The notes below the pieces were generated by a model that made no database searches, was not told the DNA's origin, and worked only from the letters and a program-made list of their open reading frames with translations. From CAZYXZ01 sp964651395 (GTDB lineage: Bacteria; Actinomycetota; Actinomycetes; BP-191), in assembly GCA_964651395.1 (NCBI GenBank), contig CAZYXZ010000008.1:1-60787 (forward strand): DNA of 60,787 bases. The letters are read 5' to 3'. Shown here one piece after another: positions 15,869 through 25,415 of the stretch. The translations under genes were made by a program, and so were the position numbers. The first letter of the stretch is position 1; every line of letters starts with the position of its first letter.

Positions 15869-17505
15869 CCGGGTCCGGTGTCACGGTCGGCGAGCGCTTC
15901 GGTGATACTGCGGCGGAGGGGGTGGTTCGCGTGGACGGCTCCGCACGGCTGGGCAGGATCGCGGCCTTCGGCATGGTCGCCACCGCCCTGTTCGGCCTCG
16001 GCATCGCCTTCTTCATCCACGAGGTGGGCGAGGTCGGCTACCACGTCTCGCTCGACGTCATCGGCGGGTTCAGCGCCCTCGGCGTACTGGGCGGCGTGGG
16101 CCTGCTCCTGCTCCCCGGCCTGGAGGCCTCCACCGAGCAGTTCCGTCGCCACCAGGTCTGGTGGCGCTTCGTCATGGTCTCGCTGCACCTGGCGTGCGTC
16201 TCCGGCTTCATCGCCTGGGGCGGGGGTGCGCGGTCGACGTTCTGGATCCTGTTCTTCCCGACCCTGGTCTACGCCGGCGTCCAGCTGCCCCGCGCGGTCG
16301 CGACGCTGATCGGCTTCGGCTGCATCATCGGCCTGGTCTCCGGCGCGTTCCTCAGCGACACCGTCGACCGGCAGAGCGCCGGCGACCTGTTGCTCATCGC
16401 GCCGCTGTTCCCCGCGGTCACGATGCTCATCGCCGAGGCCGCGGCGATGCTCTCGCGACTCACCGACGGCGCCCGCCAGGACCGCGAAGGGCTGCAGGGC
16501 CACATCGGCAACCTCACCAGTGCGCTCAACATGACCGCCCACGGAGACCTGACTGTCGACCCGGCCCACCAGCTGCTGGTCGACGAGGATGCGCCGTACG
16601 CCGAGTCGCTCACCTTGCTGCGCGTCTCGCTCCAGCACACCCTGGCCAACCTGCGCGACCTGGTCGGCCAGGTCCGGGCCGGCGGCGACCGGCTCGCGAC
16701 CAACGCCAACGAGCTGCTCGCCACCACGGAGGAGTCCGCGGCCAGCGCGACGCAGCAGTCCAGCGCCGTCACCGAGACGACGTCGACCATCGAGGAGCTG
16801 GCCGCGACCGCCGCGCAGATCGAGGAGACGGCGGGCGCGGTCGCCGGCGCGGCGGAGATGACGCTGCAGCTCGTGTCGGAGGGACGTCAGGCGGTCGAGG
16901 CCAGCGTGGAGGCGATGTCACGGATCTCCTCGCGCGTCGACGACATCGCCGGCCGCGCGGCCGGCCTCGGCGAGCAGAGCAACGAGATCGGCCGGATCCT
17001 CGACGTCATCGACGACCTCGCCGACCAGACCAACCTGCTCGCGCTCAACGCCGCCATCGAGGCCGCCCGGGCCGGCGAGCACGGCCGCGGCTTCGCGGTG
17101 GTGGCCACCGAGGTGCGCAAGCTGGCCGAGCGCTCGATGTCGGCCACCCGCGACATCCAGAGCATCATCGGGTCGATCCAGACCGGGACCACCGCCACGA
17201 TCATGGCCACCGAGGAAGGCGCCAAGGAGGTCCGCGCAGGCATGGCGCTCGCCCAGGGCGCCGTCGGCTCCCTCTCCCGGATCACCGGCGTCGTCGACGA
17301 GACGACAGCCGCGGCCAAGGAGATCTCGCTGGCCACGCAGCAGCAGCGCAGCGCCAGCGATCAGGTGGTCGCGGCGATGACCCAGGTCAACGACGTCGCA
17401 CGGCAGTACGCCGTCGGCAGCAAACAGGCAGCCGCCGCGGCGGCCGAGCTGAACATGCTCGCCGCCGAGCTGCGCGCCTCGATCGCGCAGTTCACCGTCG
17501 CCTAG
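15865..17505 (+). CDS. Methyl-accepting chemotaxis protein
   Basis: The protein is up to 546 residues. Its TTG at 15865 overlaps the previous stop (TTGA); GTG codons at 15922 or 15931, behind GGAGGG, are alternatives. The N-terminal half has about six hydrophobic helices (roughly 28-50, 62-85, 105-125, 126-145, 146-165, 170-192) with almost no outside domain. A HAMP-like stretch (MTAHGDLTVDPAH) and a long coiled-coil signalling domain follow. Its hairpin tip reads DLADQTNLLALNAAIEAARA (about 383-402), the most conserved MCP segment. It should pass a membrane-sensed signal to CheA/CheW. No other che gene is in the window. Confidence 0.9.
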   Translation: MTGSGVTVGERFGDTAAEGVVRVDGSARLGRIAAFGMVATALFGLGIAFFIHEVGEVGYHVSLDVIGGFSALGVLGGVGLLLLPGLEASTEQFRRHQVWWRFVMVSLHLACVSGFIAWGGGARSTFWILFFPTLVYAGVQLPRAVATLIGFGCIIGLVSGAFLSDTVDRQSAGDLLLIAPLFPAVTMLIAEAAAMLSRLTDGARQDREGLQGHIGNLTSALNMTAHGDLTVDPAHQLLVDEDAPYAESLTLLRVSLQHTLANLRDLVGQVRAGGDRLATNANELLATTEESAASATQQSSAVTETTSTIEELAATAAQIEETAGAVAGAAEMTLQLVSEGRQAVEASVEAMSRISSRVDDIAGRAAGLGEQSNEIGRILDVIDDLADQTNLLALNAAIEAARAGEHGRGFAVVATEVRKLAERSMSATRDIQSIIGSIQTGTTATIMATEEGAKEVRAGMALAQGAVGSLSRITGVVDETTAAAKEISLATQQQRSASDQVVAAMTQVNDVARQYAVGSKQAAAAAAELNMLAAELRASIAQFTVA

Positions 17506-17513
17506 CGACCCGG

Positions 17514-20500
17514 CTAGCCGACCGCGCGCCGCCGGAGCGCCGCCGCCGTCACCAGCATGAGCAGGGCGCCGACGGCCACCGCCGTGGGGGTGCCGGTGCT
17601 CGGCAGCGGTGCCGGCCGGGGCGGGATCTTGATCGGCGGCTTGATGACCGGGCCGCCGGGCAGGATCGCGATCGGGGTCACGGCCTCCGGCCGGGCGATG
17701 CCGACCCCGTGCGCGAGCAGTCCGGTGCTGGCCGCGCGCGGGTCGAAGGTCGCGCCCGCCTCGAGGTAGTAGTCGAGTGCGTCCGGCGTGACCGCGACCG
17801 GCGGGATCACCCCGGCGAACGCGCCCTTGGCCTTCCCGGGCTTCATCGCCACCTTGTAGTAGCCGCCCTGGCCGTGCCGGCGGTAGTGCAGCGACGGCGT
17901 GACCGCCGGACCGCCGAGCACGATCGCGCGCACGTCGATCTCGCGCTCGACCACCTGGTTGCGCACCGCCGGGTGGTAGACGATCGGCACCGGAGAGCTG
18001 ACCGTGTAGCGGTTGAGCGGCACGCCGAAGTGCGTCAGCGCGCCCTTGACGATGCTCACCCACTCGTCGGCCGCGGTGTGCTGCGCGAGGTTGTAGCCGA
18101 GCGTGATGGTCTTGAAGTTCTTGTGCGCCGCGTCGCCGTCGACGCGGATGCCGAGGTACTCGCCCTCGCGGTAGTCGCTGACCAGCTTGAGCTCGCCCTT
18201 GGTCACTCCGATCGCCGGCGCGGCGCCCTCCGCCGACGGGTCGGCGATGCCCATGACGTCGATCACCTGGCGTCCGGGCATCTGCGTGATCTCGAAGTTC
18301 TGCGCGCCGTAGAGGCCGCCGAGACCCTGCAGCTTCATGTCCTTGTTGTTGACGTACGACGTCCGGCTGATCGCCGCGCCGAGGTACTGGGCCAGGAACG
18401 CGATCTTCGCGTCGCTGCCCTGCGGGTTGGTGCGGCCCGGCGGCGTGCCGAGGCCGCCGACGATGCGCGGGCTCGAGATGAGCAGCTTGCCGCCGCCGTC
18501 GAGGTAGCTCTTCAGCGCGATGACGTCGGCCGCGTTGAGCTGGCCGTCCATCCGGTCGCCGCCGACCTCCCAGATGACCGCGGCGTACTTCTTCAGCGTC
18601 GCGGCGTCCGGGTGCTCGACCGCGATCGCGTACGGGACGCCGAGTGAGGCGAGGGCGCCGTAGACGGCCTCCTCGCCGTCCAGCAGGCCGTCGTCGTCGA
18701 CGACGAGGACGCTGCCGTTCGGCGGCGCCGCCCACATCGTCGACTTCTGGACCTGGTTGCCCTCGTGCTTCTCGGTCACGCCGTTGCCGGGGTCGACCTG
18801 GACGTAGAGGTCGACCGGTCCCTCGTGCGCCGGGGTGAAGGAGAAGTTGAACGGCGTACGGGTGTAGCCCGCGACGTTGGCCACGGAGCCGGTGGTGACG
18901 ACCGGGCCGTCAGCCGAGCCGGAGCGCACCGTGACCTGCGCGGACGGGACGGCCTTGCCGCCGTTGTTGAAGATCGGCACGGTCAGCAGGTTCGCGCGCC
19001 CGGCGGTGAGGCCGAGCGTGCCGTGCGTCGTCGTCGACTGGCCGACCACGAAGCCGGGAGCCAGGTCGGTCTCGGTCGCGCCGATCTTGATGATGTCGAG
19101 CGTGATCGACTCGTCCTTGGCACCGGCGTCCGCGCCGTGGTCGAGGTTCTCGGCCAGGCCCGTGTTGACGTTCGTGAACGCCCAGCCGGTCGGCGCCTGG
19201 CTCCAGTTGGACCAGGTGTCCGCCGCGCCCTTGGTCTGGAAGACGCTGGAGTTCTCGAACTCGACGGTTCCGGTGGCCAGCCCGCAGCCGGCGAAGTCGC
19301 CGATGCGGGCGATCCAGTCACCGGGCTCCGGCTGGAAGACCCGGATGATCTCCGGGTCGCCGACGAAGCCGGAGTCGACCGCGTTGCCCATCGGCTGGCC
19401 GTCCGGCTTGATCAGCTGGAGCGTGCAGTCGCCGAGGCCGGAGGCGGTGACCGTCATCAGGTAGTTGTTCGGGTTGTCCTCGACGGTGAACGTCGCGTCG
19501 TGCGGCACCGCGGCGGTCGCGACACCGGGCGTCAGCGTGATCTCGGCCTGCGGATCACCCAGCAGGACCGGGTGGTCCGGCTGAAGCTTGCGCGTACCGG
19601 ACGTGATGCCGGCGGCCGCGCTGAAGAGCAGGTCCTCCGGGTTGCCGCGGCCCTTGTTGAGCTGCAGCTCCTGGGTGTTGTCGTTGTAGTCGAACTCCAT
19701 CGGGTCCATCTGCGGCCGGTTGGAGTCGTTCTGCGCGTTGTTGGAGCCGTAGTAGACGTTGGAACGCAGCCAGTAGTCCCAGTGCCAGACCATCAGGCCG
19801 GAGGAGAGCAGCTGCCGGTCGAAGTTGGCGCCGCGCTTCATCTCCGGGTGGATGCTGGGCGCGTTGACCGTCCGGCTCATGTTCTCGATGTAGTAGCCCT
19901 CGAGGACGTACTTGTCGGTCGCGGGGTTCTTGGGCATGCCGTAGACGTCGGTCTCGGTCCACTCGTGCTCGTCCTCGTCGACCTCACCGACCGCGATCTC
20001 CTTGACCGGGACGAGGATGAGGTTCGGGTCCGGCTGCTCGACCGAGTAGCCGTCGAACGGCATCACCTGCCGGGGGGCGATCTTCACGTTCCGCTGGTCG
20101 GTCGTGACGATCTTCGGCTGGAGCCACCCCTGGAACACGCGCGAGGCCGGGCTCATGCCGGACGGGTTGGAGCCCGGCGGGTTACCGAGGTAGGACCCGC
20201 CGGACATGATGTCCCAGTCGCCGGTGCCCGCGGACGTGTAGGCGGTGTTGTAGTAGTCCGGCTCGCCGAGCGCGTGCATCATCTCGTGCGTCGCGACGCC
20301 GATGTTGAGCTGGCTGCCGGGCTGGTCGAACTCCGGCATGGTGAACACCCGGTCCACCATCACGCCGTCCGAGGTCGGCAGACCGTGCGCGAGCGTCCCC
20401 GGCTCCAGACCGAGCACGCCCTCGAGGAGCGGCCCGGCCAGGTTGATCTGGAACGCGTGCGACCAGGTGTTGCAGGGGTTGCCGGTGACCGCCATGTCGG

Positions 20501-21452
20501 CGCCGGAGTGGATGATCCCGGTGAAGTCGACCAGGCCGTCGCCGTCGTTGTCGTAGTCGGCGAAGTTCACGTCGATGTCGGCCTGCGGCACGGACTCGAC
20601 GGCCATGCCGAGCGCGCCGCCACCGCCGACGCCGAGCTGGTCGTCGAGCAGGTCCAGGTCGGTCTCGCCGTCGCCGGCTTCGATGCCGCCGTAGTAGCAG
20701 CGGTCCTGCCGGCTGCGCTGCGACGTGTACGGGCCGAACACGTCGACCTGCACGAGGAACTGGCCGAAGGAGTCCTCGAAGTAGAACTCGGTCAGGGTGC
20801 CGGTGGGGTTGCCCCCGAAACCGTCGAGGATCGCGTCGAAGTACTCCGCGGTGTCGCTGCCGTCCTGGAACTGCGGCGCGGTCTGCCCGGCCTCGGCGTC
20901 CCACCATGTGGCGAGCATGAGCACCGGGAACTTGAACAGCCGCGGCTCGCCGGCCGCGGCCGCCTTCATCTGCGCCTGGCGCGAGGCGATCTGCAGCGTG
21001 CGGAACATGCGCTCGCGGATGTCGCGGCCGGTGCCGTCGTCCCAGACGTTCTTCGAGCGGCCGGCCCGGGGCTGCAGCCCGGCCGGGACTCGGTCTTTGC
21101 CGACCACGGCGCCGGTAGCCACCAGCCGGCCGTCCCGTCGGCCTGACGCGTAGCGCCACACCTGGTCACTGCCGCGGACCACGCTGTAACCGCCGTCGAG
21201 GGTCTCGAAGGCGCCGCCGACCTCGCCGGGTGAGAGCTTCGCCTTGAAGCCGGTGCCGTCCGGCTGCTTGAGCACCTGCTCGAACGGCGACGGCGGGTAG
21301 AAGTCGCCGAACACGAGGGGGCGCGTGTCGGGCTTCACCGGGCCGGCACCCGCGGGCCCGGAACCCAGGCCGGCCAGGCTGGTGGGGGCGATCAGTGCCG
21401 CTCCGAGAACGGCGACGCGCCACCGGGTACCGCGGGACAAGGCCGTGCGCAT
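17514..21452 (-). CDS. Cell-wall-anchored immune inhibitor A-like M6 metalloprotease with LPSTG signal
   Basis: The ATG at 21452 has GGAGG five bases upstream. The product is 1312 residues. It begins with a signal peptide (WRVAVLGAALIAPTSLAG). The M6 catalytic site is HEMMHALGEPD: His389, Glu390, His393, and the downstream Gly-x-x-Asp ending at Asp399. DYDNDGDGLVD (300-309) looks like a calcium loop. Beta-sandwich domains follow, plus a region with VLVVDDDGLLDGEEAVYGAL resembling a flavodoxin/GATase-like module. The C-terminus is LPSTG (1283-1287), a hydrophobic helix and RRRAVG, a sortase signal. It is convergent with the MCP gene (8-bp gap). It probably degrades proteins at the cell surface. 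Confidence 0.92.
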   Translation of the reverse strand: MRTALSRGTRWRVAVLGAALIAPTSLAGLGSGPAGAGPVKPDTRPLVFGDFYPPSPFEQVLKQPDGTGFKAKLSPGEVGGAFETLDGGYSVVRGSDQVWRYASGRRDGRLVATGAVVGKDRVPAGLQPRAGRSKNVWDDGTGRDIRERMFRTLQIASRQAQMKAAAAGEPRLFKFPVLMLATWWDAEAGQTAPQFQDGSDTAEYFDAILDGFGGNPTGTLTEFYFEDSFGQFLVQVDVFGPYTSQRSRQDRCYYGGIEAGDGETDLDLLDDQLGVGGGGALGMAVESVPQADIDVNFADYDNDGDGLVDFTGIIHSGADMAVTGNPCNTWSHAFQINLAGPLLEGVLGLEPGTLAHGLPTSDGVMVDRVFTMPEFDQPGSQLNIGVATHEMMHALGEPDYYNTAYTSAGTGDWDIMSGGSYLGNPPGSNPSGMSPASRVFQGWLQPKIVTTDQRNVKIAPRQVMPFDGYSVEQPDPNLILVPVKEIAVGEVDEDEHEWTETDVYGMPKNPATDKYVLEGYYIENMSRTVNAPSIHPEMKRGANFDRQLLSSGLMVWHWDYWLRSNVYYGSNNAQNDSNRPQMDPMEFDYNDNTQELQLNKGRGNPEDLLFSAAAGITSGTRKLQPDHPVLLGDPQAEITLTPGVATAAVPHDATFTVEDNPNNYLMTVTASGLGDCTLQLIKPDGQPMGNAVDSGFVGDPEIIRVFQPEPGDWIARIGDFAGCGLATGTVEFENSSVFQTKGAADTWSNWSQAPTGWAFTNVNTGLAENLDHGADAGAKDESITLDIIKIGATETDLAPGFVVGQSTTTHGTLGLTAGRANLLTVPIFNNGGKAVPSAQVTVRSGSADGPVVTTGSVANVAGYTRTPFNFSFTPAHEGPVDLYVQVDPGNGVTEKHEGNQVQKSTMWAAPPNGSVLVVDDDGLLDGEEAVYGALASLGVPYAIAVEHPDAATLKKYAAVIWEVGGDRMDGQLNAADVIALKSYLDGGGKLLISSPRIVGGLGTPPGRTNPQGSDAKIAFLAQYLGAAISRTSYVNNKDMKLQGLGGLYGAQNFEITQMPGRQVIDVMGIADPSAEGAAPAIGVTKGELKLVSDYREGEYLGIRVDGDAAHKNFKTITLGYNLAQHTAADEWVSIVKGALTHFGVPLNRYTVSSPVPIVYHPAVRNQVVEREIDVRAIVLGGPAVTPSLHYRRHGQGGYYKVAMKPGKAKGAFAGVIPPVAVTPDALDYYLEAGATFDPRAASTGLLAHGVGIARPEAVTPIAILPGGPVIKPPIKIPPRPAPLPSTGTPTAVAVGALLMLVTAAALRRRAVG

Positions 21453-21486
21453 GGTGCCTCCGTGACGGTTGTGTACGGCAAGCCTT

Positions 21487-21506
21487 CGCCGCCGGGCGGC
21501 GGAATC
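21487..21506. promoter_or_regulatory. GC-rich hairpin in a divergent promoter region
   Basis: The stretch from TTCGCCGCC to GGCGGCGGAA forms a short stem (CCGCC/GGCGG). It lies between the divergent M6 protease and DUF3352-like genes. It could be an operator or a leader structure. No function is shown. Confidence 0.25.
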
Positions 21507-21582
21507 CTCGCACGAGGCGGGGCAGACGGTTCTTACCCGCTTCGTCCGGCATGTCGCGATCGGGGCTGCAAGGATCTTGGTC

Positions 21583-22985
21583 ATGGCCGAGGAGCTGGTC
21601 GTCCCCCCGCGCCGTCGTCGGGTCCTGCCGGCCCTCCTCCTGGTCATCGCCGTGCTGCTGGCCGGCGCCGGGTACGCCGGATACCAGCTCTTCACCCGGC
21701 TCACCGGCGGCGGCCGCCAGCCCGAGTCGCTCGTGCCCGCGACCGCCGTGGCCTTCCTGAAGGTCGACCTGGACCCGGCCGCCCGGCAGAAGCTCGCCGT
21801 CCGCTCCCTGGCCCGCCGGTTCCCGCAGCCGCCGTCGACCAATCTGCGCGGCCTGCTCGAGAGCGCGCTGCGCGACCCGCTGGACTCCCTCGGCATCGAC
21901 TACGACAGGGACGTCCGCGGCTGGCTCGGCGACCGGATCGGCGCCGCCGTGCTGGCCGGCGACGGGACCGATACCGAGCCGCACCCGCTGCTGCTGCTCC
22001 GCGCCCGCGACTCCGACGACGCCCGGCGCGCCCTGACCCGGGTCCAGGCGAGCGCGNNNNNNNNNNCGACGTCCGCAGCGGCTACGCGCTGATCACCGAC
22101 GACGCCACGACGCTCAGCCACGTCCGCCGCGCGGACCTGCCCAAGCTCGACAAGGACGCGAGCTTCCGGTCCGACGTCAAGGCGCTGAGCGGCGACCAGG
22201 TGGCCGTGGGGTGGGTCGACAACGCACGGCTGTACGACGCGCTGGACGGCGCGGTGCTGCCCGACCTGGCCGGCCGCGCGGTGGTCGGCCTGCACGCGAC
22301 GACCGACGCGGTCGAGGTCGAGGGGCTGACCTTCGGCGCGGCGAACCACGCGGCGAAGCCGCCGCCGAACCTGCTCACCCGGCTACCCGCCGACACGGTC
22401 GCCGCCGCCTTCCTCAGCGACGCGGACGCGGTCGTCACCTCGGCGCTGAGCCAGCTGCCCAACCTCCTCGGCGTCGTCGCCGAGGAGGGCGGCGGTGACA
22501 CGGTCGCCGAGCTGATCGCCGACATCACGAACAACCTCGCGGACGTCCTGGGCACCGACGCCGTCCTGGCGCTCGGCTCGGTGCCGGCCGGCGAGGGCCC
22601 GCCGGAGCTCGCGCTGGTCAGCAACGTCACCGAGATCCCGGCCGCGGACGCCGCCGTGGGCCGCCTCCGGGGCCTCGCGGCGCGCAACAAGCTCTCGCTG
22701 CGGGCCCGCCGCCTCGGCGGGACGCTCTACCTCGGCTTCGGGGACGGCTACGTCGACCGGCTGCTCCGCGAGGAAGGGCTGGGCCAGGTCGGCCGGTTCC
22801 GCACCGCGCTGGGCGAGCTCGGCGACGACGTGACGCTCGCGGCGTACGTCGACATCGCGGCGCTCACCGACGCACAGCGCGGCGAGCCGGGCTATCCCGA
22901 CGTCCAGCCGTTCGAGGCGTTCGGCCTGGTCGCCGGGCACACCGACGGGCACGGGTTCCTCCGCGTCCGGCTGGTGCTCCGCTAG
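21583..22985 (+). CDS. DUF3352-like membrane-anchored protein, interrupted by assembly gap
   Basis: The ATG at 21583 follows AAGGA. The N-terminal part reads MAEELVVPPRRRRV and one transmembrane helix (LPALLLVIAVLLAGAGYAGY). An outside domain with LVPATAVAFLKVDLDP and LGIDYDRDVRGWLGDRIGAA follows, typical of DUF3352. Ten N (22057-22066) interrupt it and the frame after the gap differs from the frame before. The true gap length is therefore not a simple 10, and a few or many codons may be missing. The C-terminal part (GYALITDD to RLVLR) keeps the same family character. It ends in a CTAG shared with tryptophan dioxygenase. Confidence 0.8.
22057..22066. other. Assembly gap (10 N)
   Basis: This is a run of exactly 10 N inside the DUF3352-like gene. 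The reading frame shifts across it, so its printed length is a placeholder. Confidence 0.98.
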
Positions 22986-23767
22986 AGATAGGTCCGCAGC
23001 TCCCACAGCTCCGGGTAGTAGCGGACGCCGACGCGCGCGCGCAGGTAGGGCGACCCGCTGCTGCCGCCCGTGCCGGACTTCGTGCCGATCTGGCGCTCCA
23101 CCATGTCGACGTGCCGGCCGCGCCACTGCGCGGCCAGCTGGTCCTGGGTGAGCAGCGCCTCGGCGAGGTCCCACACGTCGCCGTACGCCGAACGGTCGCG
23201 CGCGACGCGCAGCAGTGACGCCCGGCGCTCCTCGACCGTGCCCATCGGCAGCGACCGGCTGGTCAGCAGGGCGCAGAAGGCGTCCCACAGCGACGGCTCG
23301 TCCAGCCGCGCGCGCAGCCGTGCCGCCTCCGCCTCCGACGCGTTGTGCAACCGGTCGACGTACGACGGGTCGCGCAGCCCGGCGAGGAACTCGAGCTCCC
23401 GGAACTGCACCGACTGGAAGCCACTGGCGGGGGCGAGCAGCTCGCGGAAGACGAGGAAGTCCTGTGGCGTCATCGTCTCGAGCACCGGGATCTGCGCGAT
23501 GAGCACGCCCTGGATCACGGCGACGCGCTGCAGGGCGTGGCGTGGCAGGTAGGAGTCACCGGCCAGCATCGCGTCGCGTGCGCGGCTCAGCTCGAAGAGC
23601 ATCTGCTTGAACCACAGCTCGTAGACCTGGTGCACGGTGATGAACAGCAGCTCGTCGTGCGCCTGGGGGTCGGAGAGCAGCACCTGCTGCTCGAGCAGGT
23701 CGCCGAGGTGCAGGTAGGAGCCGTAGGTGAGGCGCGCACCGTCCTCGCCGAAGCTGCGTCCGGTCAC
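22982..23767 (-). CDS. kynA: Tryptophan 2,3-dioxygenase
   Basis: The 261-residue protein starts at a GTG (23767), 4 bp after the P5C dehydrogenase stop. Family motifs are clear: LTYGSYLHLGDLL near residue 12, ITVHQVYELWFKQ (distal His region), FRELEFLAG, and the haem-ligand segment RGRHVDMVERQIGTKSGTGG (proximal His). The enzyme uses haem and O2 to open the indole ring of L-tryptophan, giving N-formylkynurenine. It is slightly shorter than most homologues (about 280). No kynureninase or kynurenine formamidase gene is adjacent. It probably shares an mRNA with pruA. Confidence 0.92.
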   Translation of the reverse strand: MTGRSFGEDGARLTYGSYLHLGDLLEQQVLLSDPQAHDELLFITVHQVYELWFKQMLFELSRARDAMLAGDSYLPRHALQRVAVIQGVLIAQIPVLETMTPQDFLVFRELLAPASGFQSVQFRELEFLAGLRDPSYVDRLHNASEAEAARLRARLDEPSLWDAFCALLTSRSLPMGTVEERRASLLRVARDRSAYGDVWDLAEALLTQDQLAAQWRGRHVDMVERQIGTKSGTGGSSGSPYLRARVGVRYYPELWELRTYL

Positions 23768-23771
23768 GCGC

Positions 23772-25409
23772 TCAGGAGCCGAGGTGCGGGTAGCGCCAGT
23801 CGGTCGGCGGGACGAACGTCTCCTTGAGCGTGCGCGGCGAGACCCAGCGCACGAGGTTGAGGTAGCTGCCCGACTTGTCGTTGGTGCCGCTCGCCCGCGC
23901 CCCGCCGAAGGGCTGCATCCCGACCACGGCACCCGTGGGCTTGTCGTTGGTGTAGAGGTTGCCCGCGGAGTAGCGCAGCCGCTGCATCACCGCGTCCAGC
24001 GCGAGCCGGTCCTGGCTGAAGATCGCACCGGTCAGCGCGTACGGCGCGATGTCCGCCGCCTGGTCGACGACCGCGTCGAAGTCGGCGTCCGGGAACACGA
24101 AGACCGACAGCAGCGGGCCGAAGTACTCCGTGCTCATCGAAGAGTGCGCGGGGTTGCTGGTCCGCCAGATGGTCGGGTGCACGAACCAGCCCTCACTGCC
24201 GTCACGGGTGTTGCCGATCAGCGTGGTGAGCTCGGGATCGGCGGCCGCCGCGTCCTGCACGCCGCCGAGCCGGTTGAACGACCGCTCGTCGATGACGGCG
24301 CCGAGGAAGTTGCCGAAGTCGGTGACGTCGCCCTGCGGCAACGACGCGGTCTCGGCGAGCAGGTCGTCCTCCAGCCGCCGCCACACCGACTCCGGGACAT
24401 AGGCACGCGAGGCGGCCGAGCACTTCTGGCCCTGGTACTCGAACGCGCCGCGGATCAGCGCCGTGCGCAGCGCGGCGACGTCGGCCGACGGGTGCGCGAT
24501 CACGAAGTCCTTGCCGCCGGTCTCCCCCACCAGCCGCGGGTAGCCGCGGTAGCCGGCGATGTTCTCGCCGACCGTGCGCCACAGGTGCTGGAACGTCGCG
24601 GTGCTGCCGGTGAAGTGGAGCCCGGCCAGGTCGGGGTCGGTCAGCGCCACCTCGGAGACGGCGCGGCCGTCACCCGTGACCAGGTTGATGACGCCGGGGG
24701 GCAGTCCGGCCTCCTCGAGCATGCGCATCGTCACGTGCGCGGCCAGCTGCTGCGTGGGTGATGGCTTCCACACCACGACGTTGCCCATGAGCGCGGGCGC
24801 CACCGGCAGGTTGGCCGCGATCGCCGTGAAGTTGAACGGCGTGATGGCGAGGACGAAGCCCTCCAGCGCCCGGTAGTCCATCCGGTTCCACACGTCGGCC
24901 GTCGAGCGCGGCTGGTCGGCGAGGATCTGCCGGCCGAACGCCACGTTGTAGCGGAAGAAGTCGACCAGCTCGCAAGCCGCGTCGATCTCCGCCTGGATGA
25001 CGCTCTTGCCCTGGCCGAGGATGGTCGCGGCGTTGAGGCTGTCGCGCCACGGCCCGGCCGCGAGCTCCGCTGCCTTCAGAACGATGCCGGCCCGCTCGTC
25101 GTACGACGTCGCGCCCCACGCCGGCGCGGCCCTCTTGGCGGCGGCCACCGCGGCGGCGACGTCGTCGTTCGTCGCGTTGCGCATCGTCCCGAGCACGTGG
25201 GCGTGGCGCTGCGGCTGGGTGACGGAGATCTCGTCGCCGCCGCCGAGGGACTGCCGGCCGTCGACGGTCATGGTGAACTCGACCGGCTCGGCGGCCATCT
25301 CCTTGATCCGCGCCTCGAGGGTGGCGCGCTCGCGACTGCCCGGGGCGTAGGAGCGGATCGGCTCGTTGACCGGCGGCGGGGGCTGGGTCACAGCGTTCAT
25401 GACCCGCAT
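23772..25409 (-). CDS. pruA: L-glutamate gamma-semialdehyde (1-pyrroline-5-carboxylate) dehydrogenase
   Basis: The 545-residue aldehyde-dehydrogenase-fold protein has catalytic Cys330 in YQGQKCSAASR and Glu296 in LVGETGGK. NAD-site segments are TPFNFTAIAANLPVAPAL and FTGSTATF. The C-terminal FGGARASGTNDKSGSYLNL is diagnostic for P5C dehydrogenase. It oxidises glutamate semialdehyde to glutamate in proline and arginine catabolism. ATG codons at 25409 and 25400 are both possible starts. No proline dehydrogenase gene is in the window. It lies between a secreted hydrolase and kynA, all co-directional. Confidence 0.93.
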   Translation of the reverse strand: MRVMNAVTQPPPPVNEPIRSYAPGSRERATLEARIKEMAAEPVEFTMTVDGRQSLGGGDEISVTQPQRHAHVLGTMRNATNDDVAAAVAAAKRAAPAWGATSYDERAGIVLKAAELAAGPWRDSLNAATILGQGKSVIQAEIDAACELVDFFRYNVAFGRQILADQPRSTADVWNRMDYRALEGFVLAITPFNFTAIAANLPVAPALMGNVVVWKPSPTQQLAAHVTMRMLEEAGLPPGVINLVTGDGRAVSEVALTDPDLAGLHFTGSTATFQHLWRTVGENIAGYRGYPRLVGETGGKDFVIAHPSADVAALRTALIRGAFEYQGQKCSAASRAYVPESVWRRLEDDLLAETASLPQGDVTDFGNFLGAVIDERSFNRLGGVQDAAAADPELTTLIGNTRDGSEGWFVHPTIWRTSNPAHSSMSTEYFGPLLSVFVFPDADFDAVVDQAADIAPYALTGAIFSQDRLALDAVMQRLRYSAGNLYTNDKPTGAVVGMQPFGGARASGTNDKSGSYLNLVRWVSPRTLKETFVPPTDWRYPHLGS

Positions 25410-25415
25410 TCTCCC

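Noticed and set aside
18765..21146. 793-codon plus-strand open frame opposite the M6 protease
   Set aside because: It is a high-GC shadow full of Val/Arg/Asp. The minus strand has the signal peptide, HExxH site and LPSTG.
21453..21896. 148-codon extension of the M6 protease upstream of 21452
   Set aside because: It would place the signal peptide internally. The ATG at 21452 has a perfect GGAGG site.
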